A stretch of 64,000 nt of DNA from Streptomyces viridiviolaceus (GCF_014650995.1 NZ_BMWA01000008.1:124001-188000); one strand, 5' to 3'; shown: positions 8,458-16,512, counted from the stretch's first letter. Notes: generated by a model from the letters alone, not told the origin. Numbers and translations are program-made.

Positions 8458-8497
8458 GCGTCCTTCCCCCGTCGGTGGCCTAGGCGTCCTTCCCCCG
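8450..8497. repeat. Perfect 22-bp tandem duplication at a convergent gene junction
   Basis: The 22 bases at 8450-8471 recur exactly at 8476-8497 after a TCGG spacer. The repeat starts TGGCCTAGGCG and covers the last codon and stop of the TSUP gene in one copy, and the end of the opposing reductase gene in the other. It looks like a slippage duplication. Confidence 0.85.
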
Positions 8498-9382
8498 CCG
8501 GAGATCCAGCAGCTCGACCACCCCGGTGGTGTCCTCCTCCCCGTGCCCCTCGGCGAGCCGGCGCTCCATGAGGTCCATGTACGGCGTCAGCAGCTCGGAG
8601 CTGACCTGCTGCTCCTCGGCCGTCCGCAGCAGCGTGGCGTTGCCCGCGACCTGCATCGCGAGGTTGGAGACGACGTCCAGGCCGTAGTCGCCGGCCTCGA
8701 GCTGCTCGGCGGCCTTGTGCACGGCGGGCGCCATCGCGGTGAGCCAGCCGGAGAGCAGCGGCGCGAAGTCCTTCGGGGCGACGTCCTCGTGGCGGATCAG
8801 CGCGAAGGCGTGCAGGACACCGGCGAACATGCCGGTCATCGCGCTCAGCAGCGCCACGTCGTGCAGTGCGGCGAAGCCCGCGTCCTCGCCGGCCCAGCGG
8901 GTGCCGGCCGGGACGGCGAGGGTGTCCCGGTGCTCCTCGAAGAGGGCGGAGGAGCCGCTGTAGAAGACGTACGCGCCGGAGTCCGGTTCCCCGATCATCG
9001 GCGGTACGGCCATGATCCCGCCGTCCAGGAAGCGGGCCCCGCGCTCCTCGGCCCACGCGGCGCGGGCGCGGCCCTGGGCGGGCGTCCCGGTGGTGAGGTT
9101 CACCAGGTCCCGCCCGGTCAGGTCGGCCCCGTCGAGGGCCTCGCCGACCGAGGCGTCGTCGAGCAGGCAGGCGATCACCAGGCGGTTGGCCGCCACCGCC
9201 GCGGCGGCGGTCGGGGCGACCGTGGCGCCCTCGGCGGCCAGGGCCTCGGCGCGGGCCGGGGTGCGGTTCCAGACGGTGACCGGATGGCCGGCGGCGAGCC
9301 AGGCGCGGACGAGCGCGGTGCCCATGGCGCCGGTGCCGAGGACGGTGAGCGGAATACGGGAGACGGGTGCCTTGTCAGTCAT
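8480..9382 (-). CDS. NAD(P)-dependent imine-reductase-like oxidoreductase
   Basis: A 300-residue protein of the beta-hydroxyacid dehydrogenase/6PGDH superfamily. The start is ATG 9382, since the longer frame runs back through the divergent regulator gene. The Rossmann motif LTVLGTGAMGTALVRAWLAAGH is followed by NRTPAR, the NADPH-type specificity loop. The C-terminal half is helical and includes HDVALLSAMTGMFAG near residue 180, where imine reductases carry a proton-donating Asp or Tyr. That pattern and the length fit the imine reductase branch common in Streptomyces. The natural substrate is unknown. It is divergent from an HxlR regulator gene with an inverted repeat between them, so redox- or aldehyde-responsive control is likely. 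Confidence 0.75.
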   Translation of the reverse strand: MTDKAPVSRIPLTVLGTGAMGTALVRAWLAAGHPVTVWNRTPARAEALAAEGATVAPTAAAAVAANRLVIACLLDDASVGEALDGADLTGRDLVNLTTGTPAQGRARAAWAEERGARFLDGGIMAVPPMIGEPDSGAYVFYSGSSALFEEHRDTLAVPAGTRWAGEDAGFAALHDVALLSAMTGMFAGVLHAFALIRHEDVAPKDFAPLLSGWLTAMAPAVHKAAEQLEAGDYGLDVVSNLAMQVAGNATLLRTAEEQQVSSELLTPYMDLMERRLAEGHGEEDTTGVVELLDLRRGKDA

Positions 9383-9415
9383 GATGTTCAGACTCGTCGT
9401 GGGGGTCGGTGTGCT

Positions 9416-9429
9416 CAAGTACGCACTTG
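9416..9429. promoter_or_regulatory. Inverted repeat CAAGT-n4-ACTTG, probable HxlR operator
   Basis: The arms CAAGT (9416-9420) and ACTTG (9425-9429) lie in the 105-bp divergent region between the imine-reductase-like gene and the HxlR gene. A/T-containing AAGTAC...ACTT sequences stand out in this GC-rich DNA and resemble HxlR-family targets. Shared control of both genes is inferred. Confidence 0.5.
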
Positions 9430-9487
9430 TGAGTGGGCGGTTACCCCGGCGAAAGGGTCCAGGCAGCGAGGAGACGGGGTGTCGGGC

Positions 9488-9886
9488 ATGGGAACGGTAC
9501 GGCGACCGGGGGCGTACGTCTGCGGAGTCGACGCGGCGATGGACGTGATCGGCGGCAAGTGGAAGGTGCTGATCCTCTGGGCGCTCGGTCAGCGGCCGTT
9601 CCGCTTCGGTGAGCTGCGCCGGGAGCTGCCCGGTGTGACCGAGAAGGTGCTCGCCGCGCAGCTGCGGGAGCTGGAGGCCGACGGCATCGTGCACCGCGAG
9701 GAGTACGACGAGGTGCCGCCGCACGTCGAGTACAGGCTGACGCCGCGCGGAGTCGCCCTCAACGACGCGCTGGGCCCGCTCGGCGCGTGGGGGAAGGCGC
9801 ATGTCATCGAGGGCCGCGGTGCCTCAGCGGCTGCCGGTCAGGTGGGCGAAGACGACGACGTTGCCCTGGTAACCGGTGCTGCGTGA
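9488..9886 (+). CDS. HxlR-family winged-helix regulator
   Basis: A 132-residue MarR-like regulator starting at ATG 9488. It contains the HxlR signature throughout: the Cys in AYVCGVDAAMDVIGGKWKVLILW, then RFGELRRELPGVTEKVLAAQLRELEADGIVHREEY and a PPHVEYRLTPRG wing. The N-terminal Cys is the usual electrophile/redox sensor of this family. It is divergent from the imine-reductase-like gene, which it probably controls. Its 3' end overlaps the opposing sortase gene by 63 bases, so the last 20 residues are encoded within the sortase C-terminal region. An earlier true end is not possible without a frameshift. Confidence 0.85.
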   Translation: MGTVRRPGAYVCGVDAAMDVIGGKWKVLILWALGQRPFRFGELRRELPGVTEKVLAAQLRELEADGIVHREEYDEVPPHVEYRLTPRGVALNDALGPLGAWGKAHVIEGRGASAAAGQVGEDDDVALVTGAA

Positions 9887-10444
9887 GTAGCGGCCGCCGC
9901 AGGTGATGACGCGCAGCTCGGGCCGCTTCGCCGCCCCGTACACCTTCTCGTCGGGGAAGTCCTTCGCGGCGTACACCTCCACCGCGTCCACGGTGAACAC
10001 CGCGACGCCGCCGTCGCGCCGGTCGGCCTCGATCGTGTCGCCCTTCTTCAGGGCGCCCAGCCGGTAGAAGACGGCGGGCCCCTCGGCGTTGTCGACGTGC
10101 CCGGCGACGATCGCGGTGCCCGTCTCGCCGGGGGTGGTGCCGGCCTCGTACCAGCCGGCCAGGTTCTTGATCTCGGGGGGCGGCGCGTCGAGGCTGCCCG
10201 TCCCGGTCAGGCCGAGGCCCATCAGCGGGGCGTTCACGCCGATCGCCGGTATGCGTATGCGGTCGGGCGGGGACGGCGGCAGCGCCGGGGCGGCGGGCGC
10301 CTCGGCGGCCTGCCCGCTGCGGGCCTGGGCGGCGGAGGGCTGCGGCGGGGACCCGGTCCCGGTGCCGCCGCTCAGCAGCCACACCCCGGAACAGAGGGCG
10401 ACCGCGGTGACGGCCGCTATCGCGGTGTTGCCGACTCTGGCCAT
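9824..10444 (-). CDS. Class F sortase
   Basis: A 206-residue membrane-anchored sortase. Residues 8-26 form an uncleaved signal/TM helix, followed by a Pro/Ala-rich linker to about 58. The catalytic domain includes the His in VAGHVDN near residue 112, the Cys in VITCGG near 180, and the Arg in YSRSTGYQGN near 187, so the triad is intact. RIRIPAIGVNAPLMGLGL and the GAKK/DPP region are typical of the class F sortases of actinobacteria. It ligates sorting-signal proteins to the cell surface. The gene directly upstream (10554-11090) encodes a secreted protein with a C-terminal membrane segment and is the likely substrate or partner. Confidence 0.85.
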   Translation of the reverse strand: MARVGNTAIAAVTAVALCSGVWLLSGGTGTGSPPQPSAAQARSGQAAEAPAAPALPPSPPDRIRIPAIGVNAPLMGLGLTGTGSLDAPPPEIKNLAGWYEAGTTPGETGTAIVAGHVDNAEGPAVFYRLGALKKGDTIEADRRDGGVAVFTVDAVEVYAAKDFPDEKVYGAAKRPELRVITCGGRYSRSTGYQGNVVVFAHLTGSR

Positions 10445-10553
10445 GACGACTCCTCTCCTGGAGGACCCCGCCCCCCTCCGGGCCGCGAGGGGCGTCGGAC
10501 CCGGAGGGGGTGGGGAAGTGCGGTACCGGCGGACGGGCAGCGGAGGGTGCCCG

Positions 10554-11090
10554 TCAGATCCCGTCGCCTCTCGCCCGGCGATGCAGGAGCCAGGTACCGC
10601 CCGCGGCGGCGACGGCGAGAGCCGCCACGCCGGCCGCGGTCTGTACGGGGTCGGAGCCCAAGGTGCCGCCGACCCCCGTCTTCACGCTTCCTTTGGGGTG
10701 CACCTGCTCGCGGACGGGCGTCAGTGTGACCACCAGGTCCCCCGTCACCCGCAGGCCGTTCTCGGCGCAGGTGGCGACGATCTCGTACGTTCCGGGTTGC
10801 GCGCTCGGCGGCACCTCGAACTGCCCGATCGCCTCGCCCTCGTGCGTGCTGGGCGCCAGTGCGAACCGGCCCGCGCCGACCGCGCTGGCATCGCCCTCCA
10901 CCGTGTCGTCCTCCCCGCACGCCGCCGTGTTCACGGACGCCAGCTCTCCCGGCACGACCGAGGACGGGTACATCTTCAGTCCGCCGGAGACCGTCTCGCC
11001 GTCGAGGCCGTGCGCCGGAGCCGCGGTGGCGAGGCCCGCGGCGGCGACGGCGAGCGCGGTACCCGTCAGCACGCGGGCGGTACGTCGCAT
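10554..11090 (-). CDS. Secreted, C-terminally membrane-anchored protein paired with the class F sortase
   Basis: 178 residues: a Sec signal (about 1-27, ending TAAPAHG), an Ig-like extracellular part with two Cys (TAACGED near 58, VATCAEN near 107) that could form a disulfide, then a tail with HPKGSVKTGVGGTLGSDPV, a hydrophobic helix (TAAGVAALAVAAAGGTWLL) and HRRARG. No LPxTG or LAxTG is visible. VKTGVGG is the only TG-containing candidate at the right distance from the helix. It lies 109 bases upstream of the class F sortase gene on the same strand, so it is probably its substrate. The function of the extracellular domain is not recognisable. Confidence 0.7.
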   Translation of the reverse strand: MRRTARVLTGTALAVAAAGLATAAPAHGLDGETVSGGLKMYPSSVVPGELASVNTAACGEDDTVEGDASAVGAGRFALAPSTHEGEAIGQFEVPPSAQPGTYEIVATCAENGLRVTGDLVVTLTPVREQVHPKGSVKTGVGGTLGSDPVQTAAGVAALAVAAAGGTWLLHRRARGDGI

Positions 11091-11393
11091 CGATGCTCCC
11101 TGAGCTCTTCGGTGGCCCCTGCCCTACCGAGGTAAGTGGCACCGGGCCCGGCCCGCTCCCCGAGAAAGCGCCGGGAATGGGATGAACGGGTGTCGTCCGG
11201 CTGCCCGGCAGCTCCGCACGGGACGCCGTTTCGGCAGGTCACCGGCGGTGTGACCGGGCACGCGAGGAAAAGACACCGAAGGACGCCCGGCGCGGGTGTG
11301 AACGGGTGATCCGGTCCGCGCGACGGGTCCGCGCAACGGCTCGGGGAGGCATGACTTGACCTCAAGCAAAGTTGAGGCAGGAGGCTGCGGGGC
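11091..11393. other. 303-bp intergenic region: divergent promoters with a SoxR box
   Basis: Between the sortase-partner gene (minus) and the FMN reductase gene (plus). Apart from the SoxR box near its right end I see no gene with convincing codon usage and no strong hairpin. Confidence 0.6.
11360..11377 (+). promoter_or_regulatory. SoxR box
   Basis: CCTCAAGCAAAGTTGAGG is an 18-bp dyad that matches the SoxR operator (CCTCAAG-n4-CTTGAGG) in 16-17 positions. A TTGACC -35 element starts four bases before it, and the start codon lies 16 bases after it, so the box sits in the spacer as in all MerR/SoxR promoters. SoxR in Streptomyces responds to redox-active antibiotics rather than superoxide. Confidence 0.85.
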
Positions 11394-11981
11394 ATGACCA
11401 CAGCGACTGAACCGCTCCGTGTGACCCTGCTCGTCGGCAGCAACCGCCACGGCCGCTTCGGCCCCGTCGTCGCCGACTGGCTCCTGGACCGCCTCCGGGA
11501 CCATGAGGACCTGCTCCCCGAGGTCGTCGACGTCGCCGGGACCGAGCTGCCCACGACCTTCGAGCCGACCGAGGAGGCGAAGGCCGCGCTGGCGGAGATC
11601 ACCCCGAAGCTCGCGGGCGCCGACGCGTTCGTCGTCCTCACCCCCGAGTACAACCACTCGTTCCCGGCGGGCCTGAAGAACCTCATCGACTGGCACTTCA
11701 CCGAGTGGCGGGCCAAGCCGGTGGCCCTCGTCTCCTACGGAGGTCTCGCCGGCGGCCTGCGCGCCACCGAGCACCTCCGTCAGGTCTTCGCCGAGCTGCA
11801 CGCCGTCACCGTCCGCGACACGGTGTCCTTCCACAACGCGGGCGCCTCCTTCGACGACGAGGGCAGGCTCAGGGACCCCTCGGGCCCGGATGCGGCGGCG
11901 AAGACGATGCTGGACCAGCTGGTGTGGTGGGGTCGGGCGCTGCGGGAGGCGAAGGAGAAGCGCCCCTACGACGGCGCGTAG
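11394..11981 (+). CDS. NADPH-dependent FMN reductase (SoxR regulon)
   Basis: A 195-residue flavodoxin-like FMN reductase. The phosphate-binding loop is LVGSNRHGRFG near residue 13. The flavin contact region TPEYNHSFPAGLKNLIDW near residue 84 and SYGGLAGG near 117 are characteristic of the YieF/ArsH/azoreductase-like family. It uses NAD(P)H to reduce FMN, quinones or similar redox-cycling compounds. The SoxR box directly in front means it should be induced by redox-active small molecules. In S. coelicolor a reductase gene in this neighbourhood is a known SoxR target, which agrees. The start ATG 11394 lies so close to the predicted -10 that the transcript may be nearly leaderless. Confidence 0.9.
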   Translation: MTTATEPLRVTLLVGSNRHGRFGPVVADWLLDRLRDHEDLLPEVVDVAGTELPTTFEPTEEAKAALAEITPKLAGADAFVVLTPEYNHSFPAGLKNLIDWHFTEWRAKPVALVSYGGLAGGLRATEHLRQVFAELHAVTVRDTVSFHNAGASFDDEGRLRDPSGPDAAAKTMLDQLVWWGRALREAKEKRPYDGA

Positions 11982-12082
11982 CCGCCGCGCCGGTCCGCCG
12001 AGGACCACCTCCGGGCCGTACGCGAGCGCGGTGTCGCGGCGGGAGCGGGAGGAGAACCCCGAACGCGCCACCCGGTCACGGA

Positions 12083-12128
12083 AACGGACGGTGGCCGGCA
12101 CCCCGCGAGGTGCCGGCCACCGTCCGTT
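12083..12128. terminator. Bidirectional terminator with a 20-bp perfect stem
   Basis: Arms 12083-12102 and 12109-12128 are exactly complementary with loop CCGCGA. It lies between the convergent FMN reductase and M4 protease genes and can end both transcripts. Confidence 0.9.
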
Positions 12129-12170
12129 CTCCGGGCCGGGCAAGGCCGGGCAAGGCCGGCCGACGGCCCG

Positions 12171-13814
12171 TCAGCCCACGCTCACCGCGCTCCACGCCGC
12201 CGCCACCGCGGCGTACTCGGTGCCGTTCGCGCCGTACAGGTCCCTGGCCGCGTTCAGGGTCGCGGTCCGCGCCCCCGCGTAGTCCGTGGACGACGTCATG
12301 TAGACCGTCAGTGCCCGGTACCAGATCTTCCCGAGCTTGTCCCGGCCGATCCCCGAGACGGTGGAGCCGTCACAGGTGGGCGAGTCGTGGCGCACGCCGC
12401 CCACGGTCTTCGCGCCGCTGCCCTCGGCCAGCAGGTACGCGAAGTGGTTCGCGACCCCGGAGGAGTAGTGGACGTCGAGGTTGCCCACCGAACTGCTCCA
12501 GCAGTCCGCCGAACTGCCGTCCCTGCTCGGCCGGTCCATGTAGCGCAGGGCGTCCCGGCCGAAGCCGGAGCGGACCACCTTCTCGCCGATTCTGTAGTCG
12601 CCCGCGTCGGCGGAATTGCCCGCGTACCACTCCACCAGCGTGCCGAAGATGTCGGAGGTGGCCTCGTTCAGGCCGCCGGACTCGCCGGAGTAGGTCAGCG
12701 CCGCCGTCGACGACGTCACGCCGTGCGACATCTCGTGGCCCGCGACGTCGAGCGAGACCAGCGGGCCGAAGGTCGCCCCGTCACCGTCGCCGTACGTCAT
12801 GCAGAAGCAACTGTCGTCCCAGAAGGCGTTGTTGTACCGGGTGCCGTAGTGCACGCGGTTGTACGAGCCCTTGCCGTCGCCCGCGATGCCGCTGCGGCCG
12901 TGCACGTTCTCGTAGTAGTCCCACGTCACGTCGGTGCCGTACTGCGCGTCCACCGCGGCCGTGGCGCGGTCGGACTCCGCCCCCGTGCCCCAGTGGTTGT
13001 CGGCGTCCGTGAACACCGTCGAGGGCGCCCGGCTCAGGCAGATGCCGAGGAAGCACAGGTCGGTCTTGTTCGCCGCGTCGCCGGTGTACGTGCCGCCGCG
13101 CGTCGGGTCCTTGAGCTGGTACGCGGGCCCCGACTGCGTCGTCTCCAGCGGCACCGTCCCGCCGTACAGCGAACTGCCGTCGCCCGTCGCCGACTCGATG
13201 CTGTCCCAGGCGTCGATCCGGGCGCCCGTGCGGGCGTCGGTCAGCACCGTGCGCGCGACCGGGTTGCCGAGGGAGTCCAGTGCCGCCGCGTCCGTGCGCC
13301 AGGCCAGCTTCGGGGCGCCGTGCAGGGCGTCCACGACCAGCTCCGGCTTGGCGGTGAGCCTCTTCAGCAACTCGCCCGGGTTGGCGGCGCGCAGGGCGTC
13401 GGCGGCCAGGTCGGCGGCCTTCGGAGCCGACAGCTTCGGGGTCACGGACGCCAGGGAGAGCGGTCGCGTGGTCGCGCGGTTCGCGCCGCGGTAGTCGCCG
13501 TCGGGGGCCAGGTGGACCACGAAGTCGCCGCCCAGCACGGGGAGTCCGCGGTAGGTGCGGTCGTAGCGGACGTGCTGGGTGCCGTCCCCGTCGACCACCA
13601 CGTCACGGACCTCGGTGTCCTGAGCCGGCGTCAGGTCCAGTCTCGCGGCGTGGTCGGCGAGGGCCGCCGACGCGTTGTCGAGGGCGTCGGCGGAAGTGGG
13701 GCGGCCGGCCGCCTCGGCGGTGGGGACGAGTGCGGCCGTCAGGAGGGCGGCGGTGGTGACGGCGATGCCGGCGACGGCGGGACGGGAACGTCGGACGTGC
13801 CGTATTCGGCTCAT
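12171..13814 (-). CDS. Secreted M4-family (thermolysin-like) metalloprotease
   Basis: A 547-residue preproprotease from ATG 13814, which has AAGGAG seven bases upstream; the longer frame to 13937 lacks a signal at its start. Residues 1-36 are a Sec signal, about 40-200 the FTP/PepSY-type propeptide (RYDRTYRGLPVLGGDFVVHL), and the rest the mature enzyme. The zinc site is HEMSH near residue 358, with the third ligand Glu in GGLNEATSD near 380 and the catalytic His probably in VHYSSGVANHF. It ends at a normal M4 C-terminus (WSAVSVG) with no extra carbohydrate-binding domain. It degrades extracellular protein, probably during nutrient limitation or development. A perfect 14-bp palindrome upstream may be its operator. 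Confidence 0.92.
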   Translation of the reverse strand: MSRIRHVRRSRPAVAGIAVTTAALLTAALVPTAEAAGRPTSADALDNASAALADHAARLDLTPAQDTEVRDVVVDGDGTQHVRYDRTYRGLPVLGGDFVVHLAPDGDYRGANRATTRPLSLASVTPKLSAPKAADLAADALRAANPGELLKRLTAKPELVVDALHGAPKLAWRTDAAALDSLGNPVARTVLTDARTGARIDAWDSIESATGDGSSLYGGTVPLETTQSGPAYQLKDPTRGGTYTGDAANKTDLCFLGICLSRAPSTVFTDADNHWGTGAESDRATAAVDAQYGTDVTWDYYENVHGRSGIAGDGKGSYNRVHYGTRYNNAFWDDSCFCMTYGDGDGATFGPLVSLDVAGHEMSHGVTSSTAALTYSGESGGLNEATSDIFGTLVEWYAGNSADAGDYRIGEKVVRSGFGRDALRYMDRPSRDGSSADCWSSSVGNLDVHYSSGVANHFAYLLAEGSGAKTVGGVRHDSPTCDGSTVSGIGRDKLGKIWYRALTVYMTSSTDYAGARTATLNAARDLYGANGTEYAAVAAAWSAVSVG

Positions 13815-13885
13815 CGGACTCCTTGGAGGGGGGAGCGCCTCGGGCGCGTGGGGGTGGCGCTGATGTCGCCCCAGATTTAGGGGAG

Positions 13886-13899
13886 CATGACATGTCATG
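13886..13899. promoter_or_regulatory. Perfect 14-bp palindrome CATGACATGTCATG
   Basis: It lies 72 bases upstream of the protease start and 37 bases before the divergent GGCT-like gene. It is AT-rich against a GC-rich background and symmetric to the last base, so it is a likely regulator-binding site. The regulator is not identifiable. Confidence 0.55.
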
Positions 13900-13935
13900 T
13901 CCATAGCCGACCGGTGGAGATCATGGGGGGAGAGC

Positions 13936-14388
13936 ATGAGGGCACGGGACGACCGGGAGAATGACCCCGTGGAAGCAGCGCGACTCCCGTTCTTCGTCTA
14001 CGGCACCCTGCGCCCCGGCGGGCCCAACCACGACCTCTTCCTGCGCGGCCGCACCCGCTTCGAGGAACCGGCCCGTCTGCCCGGCGCCGTCCTGTACGCG
14101 GGCCCCGGCTACCCCTACGCCGTGGAGGGGGCCCAGGGAGTGGTCGCCGGCGAGATCGTCACCGCCCGGCCCGAGACGTACGACGAACTGCTCGCCGCCC
14201 TGGACCGGCTGGAGGAGTACGTGCCGGGTGATCCGCGGAACCTGTACGACCGCGTGGCGAGGACGGTCGTGCGGGACGCCGACGGGGCGCACGTCCGCGC
14301 CTGGGTGTACGTCGCCGCCCCGGCCGTCGCCGTCCGGCTGCGGGCCCGGGGCACGCCGATCGAGGGCGGCACCTGGCCCGTGCGGTGA
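13936..14388 (+). CDS. Gamma-glutamylcyclotransferase-like (GGCT/AIG2) protein
   Basis: 150 residues when started at ATG 13936, which has GGGGGGAGAG just upstream. Longer or shorter starts (13897, or GTG 13969) are possible. The fold signature is clear: FFVYGTLRPGGPNHDLF near residue 20, an AVLYAGPGYPY strand, and ALDRLEEYVPG with the acidic residues used for catalysis in GGCT proteins. It may cleave gamma-glutamyl amides to give 5-oxoproline, but AIG2-like members act on varied substrates and the true one is unknown. It ends seven bases from the opposing nasA gene. Confidence 0.8.
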   Translation: MRARDDRENDPVEAARLPFFVYGTLRPGGPNHDLFLRGRTRFEEPARLPGAVLYAGPGYPYAVEGAQGVVAGEIVTARPETYDELLAALDRLEEYVPGDPRNLYDRVARTVVRDADGAHVRAWVYVAAPAVAVRLRARGTPIEGGTWPVR

Positions 14389-14395
14389 CCGTCCC

Positions 14396-16489
14396 CTACC
14401 GCGTCACCGCCTCCACCCGCACCGCGCACACCTTGAACTCCGGCATCCGCGAGGTCGGGTCCAGGGCCGGGTTGGTCAGCGTGTTGGCGCGGCCCTCGCC
14501 CGGCCAGTGGAAGGGCATGAAGACGGTGTCGGGCCTGATGCCGGTGGTGATGCGGGCCGGCGCCACGGCCCGGCCCCGCCGGGAGACGACGGCCACCGGG
14601 TCGCCCTCGGCCGCCCCCAGCCGCGCCGCCAGCCGGGGGTGCAGCTCGACGAACGGGCCGGGAGCGGCGGCGTTCAGCTCGTCCACGCGCCGGGTCTGCG
14701 CGCCGGACTGGTACTGCGCCACGACCCGCCCCGTGGTCAGCAGCACCGGGTACTCGTCGTCAGGCTCCTCGGCGCTCGGGCGGTGCGAGACCGGAACGAA
14801 CCGGGCCCGGCCGTCCTCGGTGGCGAAGCGGTCGAGGAAGAGCCGGGCGGTGCCCGGGTGTTCCGCCTCGCCCGCCTCCTCCCGCGCCGGGCACGGCCAG
14901 AAGACCCCGTTCTCCTGCGCCAGCCGCCGGTAGGTGATCCCGGAATAGTCGGCGAGCCCGCCCGCACTCGCCCGGCGCAGCTCCTCGAAGACCTCCTCCG
15001 CCTCGGTCGGGAAACCCTTCTCGACCCCGAGCCGGGCGGCCAGTTCGTGCAGCACCTCCAGGTCGCTGCGGACCCCGTCCGGCGGGGTGATCGCGCGCCG
15101 CCGCAGCAGCACCCGGCCCTCCAGGCTGGTCGTGGTGCCCGTCTCCTCCGCCCACTGCGTCACCGGCAGCACCACGTCCGCCAGGGCCGCCGTCTCCGAC
15201 AGCACCACGTCGCACACGGCCAGGAAGTCCAGCGACCGCAGCCGCTGTTCGACGTGGGCGGCGCGCGGCGCCGACACCACCGGGTTGGAACCCATCAGCA
15301 GCAGCGACCTGATGTCCGTGCCGAGCGCGTCCAGCAGCTCGTAGGCGCTGCGGCCCGGCCCCGGCAGCGAGTCCGGGTCCACGCCCCACACCTCGGCCAC
15401 GTGCCGCCGCGCCGCCGGGTCCGTCAGCTTGCGGTAGCCGGGCAACTGGTCGGCCTTCTGCCCGTGCTCGCGCCCGCCCTGCCCGTTGCCCTGCCCGGTC
15501 AGGCAGCCGTACCCCGACAGGGGCCGCCCGGCCCGCCCGGTCGCCAGGCACAGGTTGATCCACGCGCCCACCGTGTCCGTACCCTTGGCCTGCTGCTCGG
15601 GCCCGCGCGCGGTGAGCACCATCGCGTGCTCCGGCTCGCAGAACAGCCGCACCGCCTCCCGGAGTTCGGGAACGGACACCCCCGTGATCCGCTCCACCTG
15701 CTCGGGCCAGTGCGCCATCGCCGCCGCCCGCGCCTCCTCCCAGCCGGCCGTGCGCTCCTCGACGTAGGACTCGTCCACCCGGCCCCCGGCGACGACCAGG
15801 TGCAGCAGGCCCAGCGCGAGCGCCAGATCGGTGCCGGGCCGGGGCGCGAGGTGCAGGTCGGCCTGCTCGGCGGTCTTCGTGCGCCGCGGATCGACGACGA
15901 TCAGCGTGCCGCCGTTCTCCTTCAGCTCGCTGAAGAACCGCAGCGACGGCGGCATGGTCTCCGCGAGGTTCGACCCCACGAGGATCACGCAGCCGGTCCT
16001 CGGGATGTCCTCCAGCGGGAACGGCAGGCCCCGGTCGAGCCCGAACGCCTTCGTGCCGGCCGCCGCGGCCGACGACATGCAGAACCGGCCGTTGTAGTCG
16101 ATCTGCGAGGTGCCCAGCACCACCCGGGCGAACTTGCCCAGCGCGTACGCCTTCTCGTTCGTCAGCCCGCCCCCGCCGAACACGCCGAGCGCGTCCGCGC
16201 CGTGCTCCTCCCGCGTGCGGGCGAGGTGCCGGGCGATCCGGTCCAGCGCCTCGTCCCACGTGGCCGGCACCAGGGTGCCGTCGCCGGAGCGCACCAACGG
16301 GGAGGTCAGCCGCACCCGTGACGACAGCACCGCCGGCGCGGTGCGGCCCTTGCCGCACAGCGCGCCCCGGTTCACCGGGAAGTCCGCGCGCTCGGTCACC
16401 TCGACGGTCCCGTCGGCGGCGGGCGTCAGATTCATCCCGCACTGCAGGGCACAGTACGGGCAGTGCGTGGGCGTCGCGGTGTTCTGCAT
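14396..16489 (-). CDS. nasA: Assimilatory nitrate reductase catalytic subunit NasA
   Basis: 697 residues, a molybdopterin oxidoreductase of the NasA/FdhF/NapA type. The 4Fe-4S site is CPYCALQCG near residue 10 with the fourth Cys in ALCGKGR near 45. The Mo-cofactor regions follow (FGGGGLTNEKAYALGKFARV, VGSNLAETMPP, MGSNPVVSAP) and the C-terminal molydopterin dinucleotide-binding domain carries LTTGRVVAQYQSGAQTRR. It has no signal peptide, so it is cytoplasmic and assimilatory. It lacks the C-terminal BFD extension of some NasA proteins, so electrons must come from a separate protein, perhaps the flavoprotein at 6280-7497. It reduces nitrate to nitrite for NirBD. Two GTAAC pentamers upstream suggest GlnR control. 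Confidence 0.92.
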   Translation of the reverse strand: MQNTATPTHCPYCALQCGMNLTPAADGTVEVTERADFPVNRGALCGKGRTAPAVLSSRVRLTSPLVRSGDGTLVPATWDEALDRIARHLARTREEHGADALGVFGGGGLTNEKAYALGKFARVVLGTSQIDYNGRFCMSSAAAAGTKAFGLDRGLPFPLEDIPRTGCVILVGSNLAETMPPSLRFFSELKENGGTLIVVDPRRTKTAEQADLHLAPRPGTDLALALGLLHLVVAGGRVDESYVEERTAGWEEARAAAMAHWPEQVERITGVSVPELREAVRLFCEPEHAMVLTARGPEQQAKGTDTVGAWINLCLATGRAGRPLSGYGCLTGQGNGQGGREHGQKADQLPGYRKLTDPAARRHVAEVWGVDPDSLPGPGRSAYELLDALGTDIRSLLLMGSNPVVSAPRAAHVEQRLRSLDFLAVCDVVLSETAALADVVLPVTQWAEETGTTTSLEGRVLLRRRAITPPDGVRSDLEVLHELAARLGVEKGFPTEAEEVFEELRRASAGGLADYSGITYRRLAQENGVFWPCPAREEAGEAEHPGTARLFLDRFATEDGRARFVPVSHRPSAEEPDDEYPVLLTTGRVVAQYQSGAQTRRVDELNAAAPGPFVELHPRLAARLGAAEGDPVAVVSRRGRAVAPARITTGIRPDTVFMPFHWPGEGRANTLTNPALDPTSRMPEFKVCAVRVEAVTR

Positions 16490-16512
16490 GACGCCCAGCG
16501 TGCGACGCCCGT

